Origin: CAVAWX01 sp963642995
GTDB lineage: Bacteria > Actinomycetota > Coriobacteriia > Coriobacteriales > QAMH01
Direction: 5' to 3'
Assembly: GCA_963642995.1 (NCBI GenBank)
Contig: CAVIIZ010000012.1
Location: 1 to 39,006 of the forward strand
Length of the DNA stretch: 39,006 nt
Both the position numbers and the translations under genes were made by a program. Numbering within the stretch: position 1 is the stretch's first letter; every line of letters begins with the position of its first letter. Below are positions 31,881 to 39,006 of the stretch, piece by piece. The notes below the pieces were generated by a model. It worked only from the letters and a program-made list of their open reading frames with translations. It made no database searches and was not told where the DNA came from.

Positions 31881-34800
31881 ATGGAAACGAGCGAGCGTAT
31901 GGCGGGAAAAGGCAGGCACGCGGTTCTTCTCGCCGTCGCGGCGGCCGCGCTTGCCCTGGCGTGCGTGTGCGCCGTCACGCCGCCTGCGGTTCAGGCGGAC
32001 ACGGGCGTCGACATGGGATGGGATGTCGGCAGCCCCACCGAAACGGACGTCCGGGCGGTTCTCTACGAGGACGGCACCCTGGTCTTCTCGGGCAGCGGCG
32101 CCATGAAAACCTACTCCCAGGACAACCTGCCGCCCTGGTGCGAGTACGGCATGCGCTCGAAGGTGAAGTCCATCCGTTTCGAAAGCGGGGTCAATCCGAC
32201 GAACCTGGACTATTTCTTCTACCACTGCGATTTCCTGGAAAACCCCTCCGGCCTGCCCTCGAGCGTCACCTCCATGGTCCACACCTTCGAGAACTGCGAC
32301 AGGCTCGGCACCCTCGACAAGATTCCCGACGCGGTGACGAACATGGAGGGCACGTTCTACGGCGCGGCGATCTCGACCGTGCCCGCCTTGCCGAAGGGTT
32401 TGAAGAGCATGAACGACACCTTCAAGTGGTCCGGCATCTCCGTGGCTCCCGCCATACCCTCGGGCGTCACCTCGATGCGCTACACCTTCTACGGCTGCAA
32501 GTCGCTGAAAGAAGCCCCCTACATCCCCAGCGGCGTCACGGACATGATGAGGTGCTTCACGTTGTGCGAGAACCTAACCCAGCTGCCTTCCGGCTTCAAG
32601 CTGCCGGACAAAAAATTCATCGCCGCGTTCAGGATAGAGGACAGCTCCTACAGGGCCTACGACAAGCTGGTGCCCACCTGCGTGGACTCGCCTGCGCACT
32701 TCTCCATAGACGACGCGGACACCTGGGCGCGCTGGGGGCGCAAGCTCTACGTCCAAAGCGAGCTGGACATAGAGAGCAAGGCGGTCGTGGACATGAGCGA
32801 CAAGACCTACACGGGATCGCCCATATGCCCGAGCGTCTCCCTTCCCGGGTACACGGCAGGCGAGGACTACGAGGTGGTCTACGAGGACAACAAAGACGTC
32901 GGCTACGGGCACATCACCATCAAGGGCATACACAACTACAAGGGATCGAAGACCTACCCGTTTCGCATAACGCGCAAGGAGGTGGTCGTGACGTCGGGCG
33001 TGACGGCAAGCGACAAGGGCTACGACAGCCGCACAGACGCCGTCCTCGATTGCTCGCGTGCCGTCATCGAGGGGCGCTTCGACGACGACGACCTGTCCGT
33101 GACGGCGAGGGGGCGCTTCGAGAGTGCCGACGTCGGCGAGGGCAAGACGGTCTACCTTTCCGGGTGGGAGCTTGCCGGCACTGCCGCCGGCAACTACAGC
33201 CTCGCCGCCTCCGGGCACCAGCAGACCACGACGGCGAGCATAAAGATATGCGTCGTCGACTTCGCCACGCGAGAAGACGTCGACCTCAAGCCCAAGACCT
33301 ACACCGGCTCCCAGATCTCGCCGGACGCGGGCTTGAAGGGGATGAGAGAGGGCACGGACTACGACGTCACCTACGGAAAGAACGTCGACGCGGGCACTGG
33401 CACCTTCACCATCAAGTGCAAGAACAACTACCAAGGCGAGAAGAGCTACGAGTTCGAGATACGGAAAAAGAAGATCACCTTCGGCGGCGTCAGGGCAAAA
33501 GACAAGGTCTACGACGGCACCACATCCGTCGAGCTGGACCTCACCTATAAATGGTACGACGGCAAATGGCCGCCCACGGACGAGGTCTTGCTGTCGGTCA
33601 GCGGCGCGTTTTCGACGCCGGATGTGGAATACGACGACGAGGGGAAGGCGAAGAAGAAGACGGTCAGGCTCTCCGACTGCTCCATTTCGGGCGCCTCGGC
33701 GAAAAACTACGAGCTCGACGTGTCCGGCAGCCAGACGACCACGACGGCCGCCATCACGCCCAAGCAGATCGATTTCGATGAGATGGCGGTGGTGGACACG
33801 CATGCGGAGACCTACACGGGCTCGGAGATAAAGCCGCGCGCGTTTTTGCTCCCCACGACGATCGGGAACACGTTGAAGGGCAGGGACTACACCGTCGGGT
33901 ACAGCAACAACGTGAACGCCGGCACCGGCGCCGTCACCATCGCGGGCAAGGGCAACTGGACGGGCAGCGAGACCTGGACGTTCACCATATCGCCCGCAGA
34001 GATCAAATTCGACGAGATGGCGGTGGTGGACACGGAGGAGAAGACCTACAAGGGATCGGAGATAACGCCGGAGGCGAAGGTGGAGGGGCTTTCCGCAGAG
34101 ACGGATTACACGGTGTCCTACAGCGACAACGTGAACGCCGGCACCGGCACCATCACCATCGCCGGCAAGGGCAACTGGACGGGCAGCAAGACGTGGGGCT
34201 TTAAGATAGTCCCCAAGGATCTCGACTTGAAAGACGACCCCGAAATAGGGCCGGTCTTCGTCGACGACGACCCGAAAGCCTACACGGGCGCGCAGATCAA
34301 GCCCACCTTGAGCATCGACGACCGAAAAGAGGGGGTGGACTACGAGGTCGTGTACGGCCGGAACGAGAACGTGGGCACGAAGGAAGACGCGAAGAAGTCA
34401 AAGGAGGACCCGGGCGCCTATCCCAAGGGCGGCTGGATCACCGTCAACGGCATCGGCAACTGGACGGGCACCAAGACCTGGTACTTCGAGATCACGGCGC
34501 AAAGCATCGATTTCGCGCGCCTGGCCAAGGCCGACACTTCCGCGAAGAGGACGTACACGGGCTCCCAGATCGCGCCGCTGGCGTTCGTGAACGGCCTGAT
34601 GGAGGGCAGGGACTACGAGGTCGTGTACGGCCCGAACGTGAACGTGGGCACGGAGGAAGACGCGAAGGAGTCCAAGGAGGACCCGGGCGCCTATCCCAAG
34701 GGCGGCTGGATCACCATAAAGGGCAAGAGGTACTACACCGGCGAGCAGACGTACTACTTCGCCATACAGCAGGCCGGCATCGCGGCGCAGGCCGTCGTCG

Positions 34801-35963
34801 AGGCGATTGACGAGCAGACGGCCACGGGGTCTGCCATCGAGCCCTCCCCCGTGGTGAAGAGCCTGTCGTCGGGCGCCGTGCTCGAGCGCGGCGTCGACTA
34901 CGAGCTGTCTTACAGGGACAACGTGAACCCCGGGACGGCGACCGTCACCGTAGCCGGCCTCGGCAACTGGGCGGGTGTGACGACGGCGAACTTCACCATA
35001 AAGGAAGCCGCCCCCGAGCCCGCGCCCGGCGCGGCCGCCTGGAAGCGGCTGGCGGGCGGCACGGCGCTGGGCACGATGAAGGCCATCGTGAACGAGGGCT
35101 GGGAGAAAAGCGAGTACGCCATCGTGGCGACGAACAGGAGCTATCACGACGCGCTCAGCGCCTCCGGGTTGGCCGGCCTCCTGGAGTGCCCGGTGCTCAT
35201 AACCGCCCCGGACGCGCTTTCCGCGCAGACGGAGGCGCTGCTCGTCTCCAAGAAGGTGGGCAGGGTCGTCATCGTGGGCGGCACGAACGCCGTCTCGAGT
35301 GCCGTGGAAAGCCGGATAAAGGCTCTGGGCGCGTCCGTCGACCGCGTCGGCGGCGGCACGGCGGTGGGCACCGCGAACAAGATCTGCGAATACGGCAAGA
35401 CGGTGAACGGCGGCTGGGGAAGCGATCGCATAGTGGCCACGGCCGGCTCCTACCAAGACGCCTTGTCCATCGCGCCGTATGCCTACGCGAAGAAGGCGCC
35501 CATATTCCTCGCGCAGGCAAAGGACGGCATGCTGTCCGAGAAGACCGCCAAGATGCTGAAGGCCGGCACGTTCGCGCGCACCATCATCGTCGGCGGAACG
35601 GCTGCCGTCTCCTCGAAGGCAGAAGAGCAGGTGGAGAAGCCGGGTGTGTTCCTCGAGCGCCTCGCGGGCAACACCGCCTACGGCACGTGCAGGAGGATCG
35701 CCGAGTTCTGCCTGAGCGAGGGCATGACGGCGGCCCACATGGGCGTGGCCACCGGACGCTCCTACCACGATGCGCTGGTCGGTGCGGCCTTGTGCGGCAA
35801 GAACAACTCCATCTTGATCTTGGCCGACGACAAGAACTCCAACAACGCGGCCAAGGTCGTGAGGCCGCATAAAGCCGACTTGCAAAAGGACTGCTACATC
35901 TTCGGCGGGACGATGGCCGTGTCGGCGCCGGTGGAAAGGGCCGTGAAGGCCGTGAGCGAGTAG
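31881..35963 (+). CDS. Large modular secreted surface protein with three cell-wall-binding repeats
   Basis: The protein has 1360 residues. ATG 31881, with AGGGGAG at 31868-31874, gives a signal peptide ending near AVQA-DTG (residue ~39). Residues ~95-250 contain short repeats of the BspA/LRR-5 kind (SGVTSM, YTFYGC and similar). From ~305 to 1045 there are seven modules of the pattern YTGS-x-I-x-P ... DY-x-V-x-Y-x-x-N-x-x-x-G ... G-N-W-x-G. Interleaved are two domains of the YDG type (DKVYDGTTS). The C-terminal ~305 residues are three cell-wall-binding type 2 repeats, each with an R-L-A/G-G-x-T-A-x-G-T start and a V-G-G-T-x-A-V-S end. There is no LPXTG anchor. It is probably an adhesin or wall-layer protein; the ligand is unknown. 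Confidence 0.88.
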   Translation: METSERMAGKGRHAVLLAVAAAALALACVCAVTPPAVQADTGVDMGWDVGSPTETDVRAVLYEDGTLVFSGSGAMKTYSQDNLPPWCEYGMRSKVKSIRFESGVNPTNLDYFFYHCDFLENPSGLPSSVTSMVHTFENCDRLGTLDKIPDAVTNMEGTFYGAAISTVPALPKGLKSMNDTFKWSGISVAPAIPSGVTSMRYTFYGCKSLKEAPYIPSGVTDMMRCFTLCENLTQLPSGFKLPDKKFIAAFRIEDSSYRAYDKLVPTCVDSPAHFSIDDADTWARWGRKLYVQSELDIESKAVVDMSDKTYTGSPICPSVSLPGYTAGEDYEVVYEDNKDVGYGHITIKGIHNYKGSKTYPFRITRKEVVVTSGVTASDKGYDSRTDAVLDCSRAVIEGRFDDDDLSVTARGRFESADVGEGKTVYLSGWELAGTAAGNYSLAASGHQQTTTASIKICVVDFATREDVDLKPKTYTGSQISPDAGLKGMREGTDYDVTYGKNVDAGTGTFTIKCKNNYQGEKSYEFEIRKKKITFGGVRAKDKVYDGTTSVELDLTYKWYDGKWPPTDEVLLSVSGAFSTPDVEYDDEGKAKKKTVRLSDCSISGASAKNYELDVSGSQTTTTAAITPKQIDFDEMAVVDTHAETYTGSEIKPRAFLLPTTIGNTLKGRDYTVGYSNNVNAGTGAVTIAGKGNWTGSETWTFTISPAEIKFDEMAVVDTEEKTYKGSEITPEAKVEGLSAETDYTVSYSDNVNAGTGTITIAGKGNWTGSKTWGFKIVPKDLDLKDDPEIGPVFVDDDPKAYTGAQIKPTLSIDDRKEGVDYEVVYGRNENVGTKEDAKKSKEDPGAYPKGGWITVNGIGNWTGTKTWYFEITAQSIDFARLAKADTSAKRTYTGSQIAPLAFVNGLMEGRDYEVVYGPNVNVGTEEDAKESKEDPGAYPKGGWITIKGKRYYTGEQTYYFAIQQAGIAAQAVVEAIDEQTATGSAIEPSPVVKSLSSGAVLERGVDYELSYRDNVNPGTATVTVAGLGNWAGVTTANFTIKEAAPEPAPGAAAWKRLAGGTALGTMKAIVNEGWEKSEYAIVATNRSYHDALSASGLAGLLECPVLITAPDALSAQTEALLVSKKVGRVVIVGGTNAVSSAVESRIKALGASVDRVGGGTAVGTANKICEYGKTVNGGWGSDRIVATAGSYQDALSIAPYAYAKKAPIFLAQAKDGMLSEKTAKMLKAGTFARTIIVGGTAAVSSKAEEQVEKPGVFLERLAGNTAYGTCRRIAEFCLSEGMTAAHMGVATGRSYHDALVGAALCGKNNSILILADDKNSNNAAKVVRPHKADLQKDCYIFGGTMAVSAPVERAVKAVSE
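33909..34190 (+). repeat. Tandem 219-bp (73-codon) module repeat in the surface protein gene
   Basis: The sequence beginning AACGTGAACGCCGGCACCGG at 33909 recurs at 34128 with nearly the same bases over ~60 nt. The GAGATGGCGGTGGTGGACAC block at 33780 recurs at about 34014. The high identity suggests recent internal duplication. Confidence 0.8.
34338..34716 (+). repeat. Pair of 106-bp near-identical direct repeats, 273 bp apart
   Basis: Copies at 34338-34443 and 34611-34716 differ at only a few bases. They encode DYEVVYG followed by the insert EDAKxSKEDPGAYPKGGWIT. The period of 91 codons exceeds the 73-codon module by 18 residues, which is the size of this insert. Confidence 0.85.
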
Positions 35964-35996
35964 GGGGAGTCCGCTCGCCGCGCGCGGGGAAGGCGA

Positions 35997-36051
35997 GGCG
36001 TTTGGGGCGGGGGCGCGTGCAAACGGCGCGCCCCACGGCTTTCCAAACGCC
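35997..36051. terminator. Nested inverted repeat between the convergent surface-protein and moeA-like genes
   Basis: An outer GGCGTTTGG/CCAAACGCC (35997-36005 with 36043-36051) and an inner GGGGCGCG/CGCGCCCC (36010-36017 with 36027-36034). It fills the gap between two stop codons and could end both transcripts, although it lacks a T tract on either side. Confidence 0.6.
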
Positions 36052-36053
36052 CC

Positions 36054-37403
36054 CTACATCCGCGTGTAGGGGTAGCGCAGCTCGACTTGCACCGTGTCGC
36101 CTGCGGCCAGCTTCGCCGTCTCGGACCTGGCCATCGTCAGGTAGGCGTTGGCCTCGTCGGCTTGCGAGAGCGAGAGGTGCTTGCCGCCGCCCACGGGCCA
36201 GACCGTGTATCCCTCGCCGTCGAACTCAACGTGCACGGGCTTGATGCCGAAGAAGTCGCCGCCTTTGCCAGGGCCTGCGTTGCCAGGCTTCGCGCCGCCG
36301 GCCGTCTTGCCTTCCCGGCCTTCCTCGCCTTTTTCAGCGCGGCCGCCTCGTGCGCCCGCGCCTTTGCCTGCAGAGCCGTGCGGGCCTCCCGGGCGTTTCA
36401 GCGACTTCACCATCTCTTCGCTCATGCGTGCCTTCACCTTGGAGAATTCACGCGGCGCACCGAACAGGTAGCTGTCCACGAGCGGCTTCAAGTACCAGTC
36501 CGCCGTGATCTCGCAGCCCGTGGGAGGCCCGGACAGTCCCAGCACGGGCACGCCGTCGATGCTCGACGCGCTCGTGTGGTGCCCCGGGCCGTGGTTGGTC
36601 TCGTGGCAGTAGACGGTGCCGATCTCCTCCAAGATCTCCATGGTGAAGTCCTTGGAGCCCTTCGACGACCCGGCGTTGATGCACACGATGTCGGCTTCCC
36701 CTGCGGCCTTCAGCAGCGCCGCCCTTATCTCGTCCCAGTCGTCGGGCAGGCAGGGGTAGACGATCGGCTCGGCGCCCCACAGGCGCAGCTTGCCCTCGAG
36801 CAGGATGCCGTTGGTCTCGTAGGTCTTGCCCTCTGCAAGCGGCGTGCCCATCGCGACCAGCTCGTCGCCTGTGGGGATGAAGACGACGCGCGGCTTTGCC
36901 AGCACCTCGACCTCGGTGTGGCCGCACGTGGCAAGCGCGGCGATGCGGGCGGGCGTGAGGCGCGTGCGCGCGGCGACGACGGTTTCCCCGCGCTTGAAGT
37001 CCGATCCTGCGGGTTTGGTCAGCTGGCCCTTCTCGCGCGGCGCCTCGTGTATCTCGACCTTGCCCCCATCCTCGACCTCCACCTGCTCGATGGCGATCTC
37101 GGTGTCGAAGCCTTTCGGCATCGCCGTGCCGGTGTTTGCCCAGTCGAACTCGCGTCCGAGCTGCCAGCCGGCCGTGTCGGGCATGCCGTCTGCGAAATCG
37201 TCGAAGCGCACCGCTATGCCGTCGAGACGCGCGCACAAGGCATTGGGGACGTCTGTCTTCGAGACGCACTCGCATGCCGTGACGCGCCCGAGCGCCTCGT
37301 GCAGGCCCACCGTCTCCGCCTTCGGGGAAAAGCTGCTGGTCTCGACCAGCTTCGCGATGCAATCCTGCCTGCTGAACTGCACGTGTTTCGAATGGTCGCG
37401 CAT
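36054..37403 (-). CDS. MoeA-like molybdopterin molybdenumtransferase with Gly-rich insert
   Basis: The 449-residue protein follows MoeA, which inserts molybdate into adenylylated molybdopterin. The N-terminal domains hold RLDGIAVRFDDF and TGTAMPKGFDTEIAIEQ. The MPT-binding domain holds FIPTGDELVAMG and NAGSSKGSKDF. Where MoeA usually has G-x-P-G-N-P-V-S, this protein has LGLSGPPTGCE, and it carries GPGHHTSAS just before, so it is a divergent subgroup. A Gly/Lys/Arg/Glu-rich low-complexity stretch of ~50 residues (about 335-385) interrupts domain IV. AGGAGG lies 5 nt before the ATG. No other molybdenum genes are adjacent. Confidence 0.85.
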   Translation of the reverse strand: MRDHSKHVQFSRQDCIAKLVETSSFSPKAETVGLHEALGRVTACECVSKTDVPNALCARLDGIAVRFDDFADGMPDTAGWQLGREFDWANTGTAMPKGFDTEIAIEQVEVEDGGKVEIHEAPREKGQLTKPAGSDFKRGETVVAARTRLTPARIAALATCGHTEVEVLAKPRVVFIPTGDELVAMGTPLAEGKTYETNGILLEGKLRLWGAEPIVYPCLPDDWDEIRAALLKAAGEADIVCINAGSSKGSKDFTMEILEEIGTVYCHETNHGPGHHTSASSIDGVPVLGLSGPPTGCEITADWYLKPLVDSYLFGAPREFSKVKARMSEEMVKSLKRPGGPHGSAGKGAGARGGRAEKGEEGREGKTAGGAKPGNAGPGKGGDFFGIKPVHVEFDGEGYTVWPVGGGKHLSLSQADEANAYLTMARSETAKLAAGDTVQVELRYPYTRM

Positions 37404-37783
37404 GGATGCCTCCTCATGTCTTGACGCCTGCGCCGCGCCCGCCGCGCGTTTTTCGGTGCATGCGGATGGCTGCAGGCGATGTGCGGACTATGCATATCAA
37501 AGCACAATCCGGCGCGTTTCGGGGGCGCGATTCAGATTCGGCTCCTTGAAAACAGGAGGGAAGCCGATGCCGAGGGGCGGCCCCTCTCACGCGCCGAGCG
37601 TGAAGCCGGACGCGTCGATGACGCTGCCGGGGAGGGCCTTGCCGCAATCGCCGGCGGCGTCGGTGGACGGGGCGCGGCGGGCGGTGCTGTTCGGCCTGCC
37701 CGTGCAAGCTCGTGTCCGGTTTCGCTTGCCTGTAGCGCTATGATGGCGGGTGCAATGCAGGTTCTCATGTGGAGGAGTTCATC
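37404..37783. other. 380-nt region between the moeA-like gene and the small cysteine protein
   Basis: It contains the moeA-like ribosome site, an AT-richer patch with the palindrome TATGCATA near 37490, and a hairpin in which CGGCT (37539-37543) can pair with AGCCG (37562-37566) around a CCT/AGG inner stem. A ribosome-site-like AGGAGGG (37554-37560) precedes ATG 37567, which opens a 58-codon Pro/Arg-rich frame to TGA 37743. That frame is not convincing as a protein. A GCTATGAT -10-like sequence lies at 37737-37744. The region may be a regulatory leader, but no known class fits clearly. Confidence 0.45.
37739..37744 (+). promoter_or_regulatory. Putative -10 element of the small cysteine-motif protein gene
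   Basis: TATGAT preceded by GC, 40 nt before ATG 37784. No convincing -35 is present at the right distance. Confidence 0.35.
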
Positions 37784-38152
37784 ATGGACAAGGAGACTTT
37801 CGATTTCGTGGCCGAACGTGCCGAGGTGCTCGCCACGGCGGATACGAGCAAGCAGGCCACCAAGGACGCGGCGCGCGCCTGGCAAGAGGCCGTCGCGGCC
37901 GATTCGTCGGATGCGGCGGTGCAGCAGGCCACGGACGCCCTGCTCGACGTGCTCGAAGGGCGCCCGACGACCATCGACGGCGTGATCGCCTTCTCGCAAG
38001 GCCCGGCCGTCGAGATCATGGGCGAGCAGGCGGCGGCCGAGATGCTCGCGCGCCAGCAGGAGCGCAAGGCGGCCGGCGCGAAGTTCTGCGATTGCCCGAG
38101 CTGCAAGGCCGCCTCGGAGGTTTTGGCGAAGTTCGGCCGCGTGGAGCTGTAG
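37784..38152 (+). CDS. Small conserved protein with C-terminal CDCPSC motif
   Basis: A 122-residue, soluble, mostly helical, acidic protein. It starts MDKETFDFVAERAEVLATA, has an IDGVIAFSQGPAVEIMGEQAA segment in the middle, and ends with GAKFCDCPSCKAASEVLAKFG. From memory, similar short proteins occur in gut Firmicutes and Coriobacteriia and are sometimes labelled 'molecular chaperone Hsp90' automatically. Nothing in the sequence supports a chaperone fold. The three closely spaced cysteines could bind metal. GGAGGAG at 37771-37777 selects ATG 37784 over ATG 37769. Function is unknown. Confidence 0.75.
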   Translation: MDKETFDFVAERAEVLATADTSKQATKDAARAWQEAVAADSSDAAVQQATDALLDVLEGRPTTIDGVIAFSQGPAVEIMGEQAAAEMLARQQERKAAGAKFCDCPSCKAASEVLAKFGRVEL

Positions 38153-38302
38153 CCGTCTTCCCGCAAGACAAGGTCGCCGCAAGGAGGGCGCCGCATCTGC
38201 GTGTGTCGTCTGCACGGTCTCGCCGTTGCGCCGTATCCGGGCCTCGGCTTCGGGATTTGACATGCGACACATGTGGCGGCGCGAAAAGGAAAGGGGTAAA
38301 AC

Positions 38303-39006
38303 ATGTACATGAAAACATCCGTATCTGCGTTCGCGGGAAACCCGCGGCGCGTGGCGCTCGTCGCAGCGGCGCTCGCGGCCGTCTTGTGCGTCGCGTTTTG
38401 CTGCGTGCAACCGCAGAGCGCCGAGGCTGCGGAAAGCTACGACCGCGCCGGTGCGCGTAGCATGCTCTCGAACGTGAACAACCTGCGCGCCAACGAAGCG
38501 TGGATCACCCTCCCGGATGGGTCGCGGTACAACTATCCGCAGACCCTCTCTCCCTACACCTGGGACAACGGCCTCGAGAAAGTGGCCATGTTGCGCGCCA
38601 AGGAAATCGCCGAGAGCTTCTCGCACACGCGTCCGAACGGCCAGGACTGCTTCACTGCCTACACAGAGCTCGGTGTCTCGACTCCGACGATGGGCGAGAA
38701 CATCGCCTGCGGCTATCAGAGCGTGGATTCCGTCATGGAGGGGTGGGCGGAGGCAAACGAGCCCTACGACGGCCAAGGTCACAGACGCAACATGCTCTCG
38801 ACCAGCTTCACCTGCATCGGCGTCGGCCATTATGTGCGAGACGGCGTGAACTACTGGGTTCAGGAGTTCGGATCGGAAAGGAGCTCCGGCACCTGGAAGC
38901 GCCTTGCGGGCAACACCGCCATCGGCACGATGAAGCAGATCGTGAACGAGGGGTGGGGCAGCAGCGAGTGGGCCGTCGTGGCCACGAAGAACGGCTACCA
39001 GGACGC
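38303..39006 (+). CDS. CAP-domain secreted protein with cell-wall-binding repeat, truncated by the window edge
   Basis: From ATG 38303 (AAAGGAAAGGGG upstream) the frame stays open for 234 codons to the edge. A signal peptide spans roughly residues 1-42, ending near SAEA-AES. Residues ~50-190 are a bacterial CAP/SCP domain (YkwD type), with SHTRPNGQ, MGENIACG, GWAEAN and GHRRNMLS carrying the usual His and Glu residues. The first part of a cell-wall-binding type 2 repeat follows, RLAGNTAIGTMKQIVNEGWG, ending at NGYQDA. CAP proteins of this kind are extracellular, with roles ranging from nuclease to lipid binding. None can be chosen here. Confidence 0.9.
   Translation, partial: MYMKTSVSAFAGNPRRVALVAAALAAVLCVAFCCVQPQSAEAAESYDRAGARSMLSNVNNLRANEAWITLPDGSRYNYPQTLSPYTWDNGLEKVAMLRAKEIAESFSHTRPNGQDCFTAYTELGVSTPTMGENIACGYQSVDSVMEGWAEANEPYDGQGHRRNMLSTSFTCIGVGHYVRDGVNYWVQEFGSERSSGTWKRLAGNTAIGTMKQIVNEGWGSSEWAVVATKNGYQD

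Noticed and set aside
37530..37660. Cobalamin-riboswitch-like words (GGGAAGCC, GAAGCCGGA, GATGAC)
   Set aside because: The ACUGU-type core and the B12-box order are missing, and the downstream gene has no cobalamin link. Kept only as a generic leader candidate.
38257..38262. TTGACA as -35 of the CAP protein gene
   Set aside because: No -10-like hexamer at 16-18 nt; the following sequence is GC-rich.

Overview
The window is a high-GC chromosomal segment, most likely from an anaerobic, gut-type actinobacterium of the class Coriobacteriia. This is inferred from gene content and protein style: type III glutamine synthetase, the aroC-aroK-aroB-aroQ-pepQ-efp block, flavin-dependent thymidylate synthase, MEP-pathway isoprenoid genes, and secreted proteins carrying cell-wall-binding type 2 repeats. 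No rRNA, tRNA, CRISPR array or insertion sequence was recognised.

Layout. (1) 1-203 is the tail of a cell-wall-binding-repeat protein. (2) 448-3248 holds a type III glutamine synthetase and a convergent acyl-ACP thioesterase whose stop codons share one CTAG. (3) 3260-3477 holds a previously uncalled 35-codon membrane-peptide gene facing a small promoter-plus-terminator unit, which resembles a type I toxin-antitoxin locus. (4) 3656-5152 encodes a secreted coiled-coil protein with a lysozyme-like end. (5) 5307-12456 is an L-rhamnose catabolic operon: a divergent pyruvate kinase homologue, rhaB, rhaA, rhaD, rhaM and a sugar-porter-type MFS gene, closed by a clear terminator. (6) 12598-15099 holds an unassigned MFS protein and an orphan BioB-like radical SAM enzyme. 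(7) 15337-15813 is ribosomal protein L31 with a long charged tail. (8) 15953-22918 runs thyX, a DUF1385 membrane protein, the shikimate block aroC-aroK-aroB-aroQ, a proline peptidase and efp. (9) 22975-29635 is pyrH-frr-uppS-cdsA-dxr-rseP-ispG, which joins nucleotide and ribosome-recycling functions to isoprenoid, undecaprenyl and phospholipid synthesis. (10) 29764-31458 is rpmB and hisS. (11) 31881-35963 encodes a 1360-residue modular surface protein. (12) 36054-37403 is a moeA-like gene on the minus strand. (13) 37784 to the end holds a small cysteine-motif protein and a truncated CAP-domain protein with a cell-wall-binding repeat.

How the genes work together: rhamnose enters, probably through the MFS porter. 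RhaM, RhaA, RhaB and RhaD convert it to dihydroxyacetone phosphate and L-lactaldehyde. No lactaldehyde reductase and no dedicated regulator is present. The housekeeping blocks are tightly packed, with 1-17 nt overlaps and TTG or GTG starts that suggest translational coupling. The points most worth a second look are the altered metal-site residues of the pyruvate kinase homologue, the hidden peptide/sRNA locus, the winged-helix-like insert in RseP, the L31 tail, the promoter-plus-hairpin unit after hisS, and the fact that the window begins and ends at the same codon position of related cell-wall-binding repeats.
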